Source of the DNA: Lelliottia amnigena
GTDB taxonomy: Bacteria; Pseudomonadota; Gammaproteobacteria; Enterobacterales; Enterobacteriaceae
Length of the DNA stretch: 64,000 bases
Assembly (NCBI GenBank): GCA_900635465.1
Contig: LR134135.1
Coordinates: forward strand, 2,728,001 to 2,792,000
Reading direction: 5' to 3'
Part shown: positions 57,242 through 64,000 of the stretch, piece after piece
Layout: each line of letters starts with the position of its first letter
Position numbering within the stretch: the first letter of the stretch is position 1
Program-made: the position numbers and the translations under genes
The notes under the pieces: model-generated
The model's database searches: none
Seen by the model: only the letters and a program-made list of their open reading frames with translations
What the model was told of the DNA's origin: nothing

Positions 57242-58381
57242 TTACCAGGTATGAATGTTGCGCGCCGTATCCGTCATGTAGCGGACGCCACTGATGGTTG
57301 GCAGCAACTGGTTGATCAGACGGTTCCAGCGGGCAACCGGTGCCGTGGTGACGTACACCACATCGTATGGCTGGAGGCGGAACTCGGTTGCCATAACCAG
57401 AGACGTCGCATCGGACATATCGAGCTGGTAGATGTTGGCAATTTTGCCTTTGGCACTGCCCTCGCCTTTCAGCGGACGGATAACGAAGATGCCGCTGGCG
57501 TTAGACGCCGTCATGTCGAGGCCTTCCGCATTGCCCAGCGCTTCGGTCAGGGTCATGCCGCTGAAGTCCATTTTGAGCGTGGTTTGTTTCTTCACTTCGC
57601 CCATCACGAACACTTTCAGATCGTCATTGCGCGGAACAAACAGGATGTCGCCAGGATAGAGCAAACGGTTTTGGCTCAGATCGCCGTTCTGCATGAGCGC
57701 CTGGAGCGAAATGCGCTCTTCTTTACCGTCGTGCGTCAGCACCACGTTGCGCCAGTCAGCAGCATCGGTCAGACCGCCTGCCGTGTTAATCGCATCCAGA
57801 ATCGTCAGCGGTACGTTAGTGATCGCCTGTTGGCCCGATTTATTGACTTCTCCGGACACATAGGCTTTTTGCGAACGGAACGCGGCGATATTAACGTCTA
57901 CCTGCGGATCGGCGATGTACGTCGCTAAGCGGCCGGTAATATCACTACGAATTTCTGCGAGCGTTTTCCCGACGACGTGAACTTTGCCGATATAGGGATA
58001 GAACATCGTGCCATCTGGCTGGACCCAGTTACCGGTGTCGCTTGAGCTACGATATTGTCCAGCAGGAGTGGTCAGTTCAGGGTGATCCCAGACGGTCACG
58101 CTGACGACATCGCCCGGACCTACGCGGTATTGGTAGCTCGCAATTTCCTGGTCCAGAGACATATTTGGTTGCGCCACATTAGGACGCGGACGTAATTGTT
58201 CGACAAGACGCGGCGTTAATGGATAAACATTCACCATTTTGTCGAGATCAAAATCAGCATCCTGTTGCTTGATCACATCCTTGCCCACTGTTGACATATT
58301 GCTGCCGGGAAAGACCGTACAACCACTCATCAAGGTCACAGACACCAATAATGGCATCAATTTCATTTTGGATTTCATCAT
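57242..58381 (-). CDS. wza: Outer-membrane polysaccharide export lipoprotein Wza
   Basis: Wza forms the octameric outer-membrane channel for colanic acid. The 379-residue protein has a lipoprotein signal peptide ending in the lipobox LMSGC (Cys about residue 21). The export domain ([27 protein letters not shown]) is followed by two SLBB domains and the C-terminal amphipathic helix ([19 protein letters not shown]) that forms the membrane pore. It is the first gene of the colanic acid operon. Confidence 0.96.
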   Translation of the reverse strand: MMKSKMKLMPLLVSVTLMSGCTVFPGSNMSTVGKDVIKQQDADFDLDKMVNVYPLTPRLVEQLRPRPNVAQPNMSLDQEIASYQYRVGPGDVVSVTVWDHPELTTPAGQYRSSSDTGNWVQPDGTMFYPYIGKVHVVGKTLAEIRSDITGRLATYIADPQVDVNIAAFRSQKAYVSGEVNKSGQQAITNVPLTILDAINTAGGLTDAADWRNVVLTHDGKEERISLQALMQNGDLSQNRLLYPGDILFVPRNDDLKVFVMGEVKKQTTLKMDFSGMTLTEALGNAEGLDMTASNASGIFVIRPLKGEGSAKGKIANIYQLDMSDATSLVMATEFRLQPYDVVYVTTAPVARWNRLINQLLPTISGVRYMTDTARNIHTW

Positions 58382-58561
58382 TGATTATTTATCACTTTGG
58401 CAGAGTAATTATCCTGGTGCAATTTAAATAAGCGCGGATCGTTTTGGCATTCAGAATGCAGTTAATCAAAAAGAAATATAACTGGCATCATTCCTAAAAA
58501 AAACTTATTCACCCACTGGCTATTGACAGAATAATCGAGGCTGATTCACACGCTTTCAGGC

Positions 58562-58600
58562 ACGCTACCGCCCTTGGCTTTCAGTTACCAATCCACTGAC
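58562..58600 (-). promoter_or_regulatory. JUMPstart with ops element, colanic acid operon
   Basis: On the minus strand CAGTGGATTGGTAACTGAAA is followed by GCCAAGGGCGGTAGCGT. The ops core GGCGGTAGCGT at 58572-58562 is perfect; the rest of JUMPstart is more diverged than that of the O-antigen operon. RfaH-dependent antitermination is expected. Confidence 0.9.
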
Positions 58601-58812
58601 GAAACAATGTGTTATGGATAGACACCCTCTTAAAACTGGTTTCACGGATATATATATCCGGCACATTTAGCAGCCATGCCGAATTGAAATTCAGCCCCGA
58701 AGACCAGTACAAAAATAGCAACAAGAAGATTTAGCATTTGATGCTGCGGGAATTGTTGCAGCTAACCTAATATCAGGCAAGGAGACATCCGCCCTAATAT
58801 TCGTTTTTAAGA

Positions 58813-58854
58813 ATAATATTAAGCGCAAACTTTCGTAGTTTTAGGAATTTCTTC
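58813..58854 (-). promoter_or_regulatory. Candidate RcsAB box and promoter of the colanic acid operon
   Basis: On the minus strand TGAAGAAATTCCTA (58854-58841) matches 10 of 14 bases of the RcsAB consensus TAAGAATATTCCTA, including the whole right half. About 22 bases further, TTAATATTAT offers a -10 sequence, so the box would replace a poor -35 as expected for RcsA/RcsB activation. Position, about 430-470 bases before wza, is similar to E. coli. Confidence 0.55.
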
Positions 58855-59075
58855 ATATTGACTTATAGCAATCTTAAATTAGCTGGTGCGATATTTCCTA
58901 ATTATTACCACCAATAGAAATTTAAACTTCCCAGTAGAAATAATACGGTTATTACCATGAGGTATTTCCCCTGCATCGATTAAGAGAAATCTCAACCCGG
59001 CATTGCAATTTCCGCCCACATTATCCATGATCGAAGTGTGACAACTGTCATATAACTAAAGGTACTGCAATTACT

Positions 59076-60659
59076 ATGGAATGGATTGCCGATCCGTCAA
59101 TCTGGGCCGGGCTGGTGACGCTTGTTGTCATCGAATTAGTCCTGGGCATCGATAATCTGGTGTTTATCGCTATACTGGCCGATAAATTGCCTCCGGCGCA
59201 GCGCGACCGCGCACGCGTAACCGGTTTGCTGTTGGCAATGGTGATGCGCCTGCTGCTGCTGGCCTCTATCTCCTGGATGGTCACGCTGACCAAACCCCTT
59301 TTTACCTTCCACGACTTAAGCTTCAGCGCGCGCGATCTGATCATGCTGTTCGGTGGGCTGTTCCTGCTGTTTAAAGCCACGGTCGAACTGAATGAACGAC
59401 TGGAAGGCAAAGACAGTGATAATCCCACCCAACGGCGCGGCGCAAAGTTCTGGCCGGTCGTGGCGCAAATCGTGGTCCTCGACGCGGTCTTCTCCCTGGA
59501 TTCCGTGATTACCGCCGTAGGAATGGTCGATCACCTGGCGGTGATGATGGCCGCCGTGATTATCGCTATTACCCTGATGGTCATGGCGAGCAAAGCGCTG
59601 ACCCGTTTTGTGAACAGCCATCCAACGATTGTCATTCTGTGTCTGAGTTTTCTGCTGATGATTGGTTTTAGCCTTGTGGCAGATGGTTTCGGTTTCTCCA
59701 TTCCTAAAGGCTATCTGTACGCGGCGATTGGGTTCTCGGTCATTATCGAGACGCTGAATCAGTTGGCGATTTTCAATCGACGCCGATTCCTGTCCGCAAA
59801 TCAGACATTGCGTCAGCGTACTGCTGAGACGGTGTTGCGCCTGTTGAGCGGTAAAAAAGAAGATGCCGAACTCGACGCCGAATCCGCTTCGCTGCTTGCC
59901 GATCACGACGACAGCCAGATTTTTAACCCGCAAGAACGACGGATGATTGAGCGGGTATTGAATCTGAATCAGCGCTCCGTCAGCAGCATCATGACATCGC
60001 GCCACGACATCGAGCATATCGACCTCAACTCACCAGAGGCGCAGATACGGGCGCTGCTGGATAAGAATCAGCATACCCGCGTGGTCGTCACAGGCGGCGA
60101 TGAAGAAGACGATTTGCTCGGCGTGGTGCACATCATTGACCTGCTGCAACAATCTTTACGCGGCGATCCGCTGGATTTACGCGTGCTTGTCCGTCAACCG
60201 CTGGTTTTCCCGGAAACCTTGCCGCTGCTGTCAGCGCTTGAGCAGTTCCGTAATGCCCGAACTCACTTTGCCTTTGTGGTGGATGAATTTGGTTCTGTCG
60301 AAGGTCTGGTCACCCTCAGTGACGTGATGGAAACCATCGCGGGGAATTTACCGAACGAAATCGATGAGATAGATGCGCGGCACGACATTCAGAAAAACGC
60401 TGACGGTTCCTGGACGGCTAACGGCCATATGCCGCTGGAAGATCTGGTCCAGTATGTTCCCCTGCCGCTGGATGAGAAACGTGAATATCACACCATTGCC
60501 GGATTGTTGATGGAATACCTACAGCGTATTCCGAAGCCGGGCGAAGAGGTCCAGGTGGGCGATTACGTGTTGAAGACGCTACAGGTCGAAAGCCATCGCG
60601 TACTAAAAGTGCAGTTGATACCACTGCGCGGGGAAGATGATTTAGATTACGAAGTGTAA
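59076..60659 (+). CDS. yegH: TerC/CBS/CorC-domain membrane protein YegH
   Basis: The 527-residue inner-membrane protein has an N-terminal TerC-like domain with about seven helices. This part has [19 protein letters not shown] and [17 protein letters not shown], whose Asp residues in two related halves are probable ion ligands. A pair of CBS domains (about residues 300-420) and a C-terminal CorC/HlyC domain follow. Function is unknown; ion transport is inferred from the family. It starts divergently from wza, with AAGG before the ATG. Confidence 0.92.
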   Translation: MEWIADPSIWAGLVTLVVIELVLGIDNLVFIAILADKLPPAQRDRARVTGLLLAMVMRLLLLASISWMVTLTKPLFTFHDLSFSARDLIMLFGGLFLLFKATVELNERLEGKDSDNPTQRRGAKFWPVVAQIVVLDAVFSLDSVITAVGMVDHLAVMMAAVIIAITLMVMASKALTRFVNSHPTIVILCLSFLLMIGFSLVADGFGFSIPKGYLYAAIGFSVIIETLNQLAIFNRRRFLSANQTLRQRTAETVLRLLSGKKEDAELDAESASLLADHDDSQIFNPQERRMIERVLNLNQRSVSSIMTSRHDIEHIDLNSPEAQIRALLDKNQHTRVVVTGGDEEDDLLGVVHIIDLLQQSLRGDPLDLRVLVRQPLVFPETLPLLSALEQFRNARTHFAFVVDEFGSVEGLVTLSDVMETIAGNLPNEIDEIDARHDIQKNADGSWTANGHMPLEDLVQYVPLPLDEKREYHTIAGLLMEYLQRIPKPGEEVQVGDYVLKTLQVESHRVLKVQLIPLRGEDDLDYEV

Positions 60660-60664
60660 AACAG

Positions 60665-60697
60665 AGCCGGGCAAGCGTTTGTCGCGCGTGCCCGGCT
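60665..60697. terminator. Hairpin between yegH and asmA
   Basis: AGCCGGGC / GCCCGGCT encloses a GC-rich loop between the converging yegH and asmA genes. There is no long T run, so the terminator role is likely but not sure. Confidence 0.6.
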
Positions 60698-60702
60698 AGA
60701 GA

Positions 60703-62553
60703 TCAAAGCTTATCGATCAGCTTCTTCACGTCCTTGCCGTTTTGCGAATCCTTGTTTTTGTCCGCCCAGTCATTCAGACGACGCTTCGCTTCATCTTGCA
60801 GGTGTTTACGCAGAATCTGGTCGACCTGGAGGCTGTAATTCAGCTCCTGCCATTTTCCGTAAACGTTGAGTGGAATAGGCGTTTCTTTCAGGAAATCGAT
60901 CAGCTTGCCCTCCCCTTCCCAACCGGACAACACGCGGACGTTGAAACGCGTGTCCGTCGTCTCTTGCACCAGATCCATCGTGCCTGCGCCCGTCAGGTCC
61001 AGAAGTGAAGATTGCCCCTTCATCTCGTCAAGCTTCAACTGGCCGTCATTCAGCGTCAGATCGGCCGTGAAGCTATCAAGCCGCGTCGCGCTGTCATAAC
61101 TTTCAGTGGCTTTGACCGCTACTGCTGCGTTCGACAGCCTGCTGCACCAGCTGCTGGAAATTCAGGCCTTCCATGCGAGTATTGGTCAGGTCAATGTGTG
61201 CCGTTCCCTGCCAGCTGCGCCGGAATGCTTCAGCATCAATTTTATCGCCGGAAAAATCACCCGCCATCGTCAGATTGCCGGTCAACGCGATAGGATAATT
61301 GAAGGCATTGAGGATTGAACCGATCTCAATGTTGTCCAGACGTGGCTGGAACTCGGCTTTCGCCATGCCCTTACGCACATCCAGAATACCCGGCAGCGAA
61401 ATATGCCCCGCGGCCCATTTGACCACTCAGTGCGGAGATAACCAGCAGGCCATTATGGTTAAGCATCTGGCTGCTGACATTGGTGAAATCCATACCACGC
61501 CAGCGCACAGCGTTGGCTTTAAGCTGGATATCCGCGGTGAAGCTGCGCAGCCCGTTATAGTCCGGTTGATCGACATTCGGAGGCAATAACAGGACGCGTT
61601 TGTTTAGGCTGATTTTGCCCCTGCTGCACCGCTTTATCGTCGGTAGCGACAGGTTGAGGCGCCAATAGATTTTCCAGATTCAGCTTGTCAAACTGGAGAT
61701 CAAAGACCCATTTTGGCTGTTCGCCCAGCACGACGCTAGCGCGCCCTTTCAGGGCACTGTCGTTGGCTTGCAGGTTAAGATTATTCAGTTCAAGCTGCTT
61801 GTGATCTTCGCGCCAAATCCCCTGCAAACTGCCCTGCCCGGTAATCCCCTGGGTAGGCAAATCAACACCGGACAGCTGCCAGTTGAGCTGGGTGATATCC
61901 GCTGTAAGCTGATGCGGATAGTCGGACGCATTGACGTTTGCATTCATCGACAACGTCAAGTCGCGCTGATTTCGGTTTATGCGCCCTGAAAAATCAACTG
62001 TCGCCACATGGTGTTGATCCTGTTCCATTTTGAGATTGATATTACGCAGTGTGACCTGCTCTTCACTCTCATGCTGGAACACCAGAATGCTGTCCACCAC
62101 CTTCAGATTAGCGATATCAAACGACCAACCGGCATCTTCAGCGACGTCAGGTAACGAATTTTCATGCGGCGCGACCGGCGCATTCTCTTTTCGAACCGCT
62201 TCGGTTTGCGGCGTAAGTTGAATGACCGCGCCTTTCAGCATCACCTGCTCCACCTGCAGCTGATGCGACAGCAGCGGCAGTAAGGCCACATCGAGGCGCA
62301 TATTGTCTGCAGTGACCAGAGGAACGGAGGCACCAGGCGCTGTCAACGACATCCGCCCGGACAGAATGCTGAGCTGCGGCCAAACGTGCCAGCGAAGTGA
62401 CCCATCCAGCTTCAGTTCATACCCGCTTCGTGCTTCGACCTGCCGCACCATATAGCTGCGGAAATCATTGGGGTTAACCAGCAGAACTAACGCCGACAGG
62501 CCAGCGACGACCACCACCAGCAAAATCATCAGCGTCGTAAGAACTCTTCTCAT
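60703..62553 (-). CDS. asmA: AsmA family protein, three frameshifts
   Basis: AsmA is a membrane-anchored periplasmic protein of the bridge-like lipid-transport family; in E. coli it affects outer-membrane assembly and LPS level. The start MRRVLTTLMILLVVVVAGLS at 62553 gives the N-terminal membrane anchor. Extra bases at 61579-61580, 61414-61416 and about 61116-61117 break the frame. Removing them joins RPVIASNVDQPDYNGL, SGQMAAGHISLPGIL and ERSSSVKATES. The end (RLNDWADKNKDSQNGKDVKK) is conserved. Restored length is about 616 residues; E. coli AsmA has 617. Confidence 0.88.
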
Positions 62554-62578
62554 GGCATCCTCGGTGAACGGCCTAATT

Positions 62579-63160
62579 TCAGTCTTTATCGATACGACTG
62601 GCAACCGCACCCTGCTGATCGCGATACTTTGCATCCTGCCGGCGGTTATAAGGACGATCGGCCGGGCCGGTTAACGGCTCGAAGCTCAGCGCACCGATCA
62701 TCATTCCAGGACGTAATGCCAGGGGCAGTTTCCCGGCGTTGAAAAACTCCAATACAATATGACCTGACCAACCTGGATCGATACGGTGTGCGGTGACGTG
62801 AACCATCAATCCCAGCCGCGCCAGAGAAGAACGCCCATCGAGCCAGCCAACCAAATCAGCAGGCAATGTGACGGATTCAAACGTGACCGCCAGCGCCAGT
62901 TCGCCGGGATGCAAATAAAAGGCTTCACCTTCTTCCAGCACGATTTCGTCACTCATCACACGATCAAGCGCGGCGCTGACTTCGTCTTTCGGCCCGCTCA
63001 AATCGATATAGGCAGCGGTATGACCACTAAACGTGCGGAATTTATTGCCCAGACGCACATCAACGGTCACGCCGTTAATTCGCTCCACGGGTGGACGCGG
63101 GGTGATAGACAGACGGCCTTCGTCCAGCCAGGCTTCTATATCACGGTCACAAAGACGCAT
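62579..63160 (-). CDS. dcd: dCTP deaminase Dcd
   Basis: Dcd deaminates dCTP to dUTP, the main source of dTTP precursors in enterobacteria. The 193-residue protein has [39 protein letters not shown] with the catalytic region, and [15 protein letters not shown]. It is upstream of asmA and downstream of udk, as in E. coli. Confidence 0.96.
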   Translation of the reverse strand: MRLCDRDIEAWLDEGRLSITPRPPVERINGVTVDVRLGNKFRTFSGHTAAYIDLSGPKDEVSAALDRVMSDEIVLEEGEAFYLHPGELALAVTFESVTLPADLVGWLDGRSSLARLGLMVHVTAHRIDPGWSGHIVLEFFNAGKLPLALRPGMMIGALSFEPLTGPADRPYNRRQDAKYRDQQGAVASRIDKD

Positions 63161-63187
63161 GCCACTTTCTCCTTTCGTGCATCAAAA

Positions 63188-63210
63188 CCTGAAGCCATAC
63201 TGGCTTCAGG
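63188..63210 (-). terminator. Terminator of udk
   Basis: CCTGAAGCCA / TGGCTTCAGG (10-bp stem, three-base loop) followed by TTTT on the minus strand lies about 40 bases beyond the udk stop codon. Confidence 0.75.
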
Positions 63211-63251
63211 GCGTATCAGGTTATTTCTGAACGGTACACAATTTGCGCGAA

Positions 63252-63893
63252 TTATTCAAAAAACTGACTGATTTTCGCTTTCAGAATATCGATAGCAATG
63301 CGGTTTTTACCCCCACGCGGCACGATGATATCGGCGTATTGTTTAGACGGTTCGATAAATTGCAGGAACATCGGCCGTACCGTTTTTTGATATTGCGCCA
63401 TGACGGAATCCATCGAACGGCCACGCTCGTTGACATCACGTTTGATACGGCGCATCAGACAAATATCCAGCGGCGTATCGACAAAAATGGAGAAGTTCAT
63501 CGCTTCGCGCAGGCGCGCGTCGGTCAGCAACAAGATCCCTTCCAGAATGATGACCTTTTTCGGTTCGATGTGAATCGTGTCTTGCGTACGCGTGTGATCA
63601 ACGTAGCTGTAGACCGGGAGATCAATAGGCGTGCCGTTTTTGATCATTTGTAAATGCTGGAACAACAGACTGTGATCCATGGCATTGGGATGGTCGTAGT
63701 TGGTTTTTACACGCTCTTCCATCGACAGATGCGATTGATCTTTGTAATAGCTGTCTTCGGGAATGACGCCGATGTGTTCATCACCAACCTGATCGCGCAG
63801 TTCACGATAAAGCGTACTGGCAATAAGACTTTTACCTGAAGCCGATGCGCCGGCGATGCCGATAATGACGCACTGATGGGACTTATCAGTCAT
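63252..63893 (-). CDS. udk: Uridine kinase Udk
   Basis: Udk phosphorylates uridine and cytidine with GTP or ATP in pyrimidine salvage. The 213-residue P-loop kinase has the Walker [23 protein letters not shown] and [12 protein letters not shown] substrate-binding segments and [17 protein letters not shown]. It is followed by its own terminator and then dcd. The remaining 107 bases to the window end hold its promoter region and no further gene. Confidence 0.97.
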   Translation of the reverse strand: MTDKSHQCVIIGIAGASASGKSLIASTLYRELRDQVGDEHIGVIPEDSYYKDQSHLSMEERVKTNYDHPNAMDHSLLFQHLQMIKNGTPIDLPVYSYVDHTRTQDTIHIEPKKVIILEGILLLTDARLREAMNFSIFVDTPLDICLMRRIKRDVNERGRSMDSVMAQYQKTVRPMFLQFIEPSKQYADIIVPRGGKNRIAIDILKAKISQFFE

Positions 63894-64000
63894 AAATTTA
63901 GCGACCTGATTAACCTGGATGTAAAGGAAGGACGACGCCGGAGCGTCAAACGCCGCAATTATAGGGATTTCGCTTGCGTGATACTAGTCGTAAGCGCAGC

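Larger units (their letters stand above)
58382..59075 (-). other. Colanic acid operon leader and promoter region (wza-yegH intergenic region)
   Basis: This 694-base stretch contains no credible gene. It holds the JUMPstart at 58562-58600, a candidate promoter and RcsAB box around 58813-58854, and, nearer to yegH, AT-rich sequence that should hold the rightward yegH promoter. A long untranslated leader between promoter and wza is also known in E. coli. Confidence 0.75.

Overview
The window is a chromosomal segment of a member of the Enterobacteriaceae. It follows the E. coli K-12 order yeeO - yeeX - yeeA - sbmC - dacD - sbcB - plaP - yeeY - yeeZ - his operon - wzz - ugd - gnd - O-antigen genes - galF - colanic acid operon - yegH - asmA - dcd - udk. 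It is probably not E. coli. An extra UDP-glucuronate epimerase gene (uge) sits between wzz and ugd, an M24 peptidase gene lies at the left edge, and two ERIC elements lie inside the colanic acid operon. Enterobacter, Leclercia, Lelliottia or a close relative fits best, but the genus cannot be fixed by reading alone.

Layout. 1-11.6 kb: housekeeping genes (peptidase, MATE exporter flanked by an inverted pair of tRNA-Asn genes, yeeX, yeeA, SOS-type sbmC, PBP6b, exonuclease I, putrescine importer, LysR regulator, epimerase-like protein). 11.7-19.0 kb: the complete histidine operon with promoter, leader peptide and attenuator. 19.0-19.6 kb: an apparently complete IS200-type element placed directly after hisI. 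19.7-35.2 kb: the O-antigen region, transcribed leftward from a JUMPstart/ops element at 32.8 kb: rmlBDAC (dTDP-L-rhamnose), wzx, a GT2 glycosyltransferase, wzy and a GT4 glycosyltransferase, then gnd, ugd, wzz; uge is on the opposite strand, and galF and gnu lie upstream. With only two glycosyltransferases, the O unit is probably short and contains rhamnose. 35.4-58.4 kb: the complete colanic acid (M antigen) operon, wza to wcaM, transcribed leftward from a long leader with its own JUMPstart/ops and a candidate RcsAB box. 59-64 kb: yegH, asmA, dcd, udk.

How the parts work together. CpsG, CpsB, Gmd, Fcl and Gmm supply GDP-mannose and GDP-fucose. Ugd supplies UDP-glucuronate. WcaJ starts the colanic unit and WcaA/C/E/I/L, WcaB/F and WcaK complete it. 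WzxC, WcaD and Wza/Wzb/Wzc flip, polymerise and export it. For the O antigen, Gnu may make GalNAc-PP-undecaprenol from the WecA product, Rml enzymes supply rhamnose, Wzx/Wzy build the chain and Wzz sets its length.

The most unusual property is the number of one-base frameshifts. Thirteen otherwise well-conserved genes (sbcB, yeeY, the GT4 gene, wzy, wzx, gnu, wzxC, cpsG, gmm, wcaD, wzc, wzb, asmA) carry about 18 single-base shifts, most of them extra bases in short homopolymers. I read these mainly as sequence or assembly errors, and give each gene its full reconstructed extent. No convincing wholly new system was found. The best leads are the O-unit gene set, the ERIC element that supplies the C-terminus of Gmm, and the IS200 hairpin that takes the place of a his terminator.
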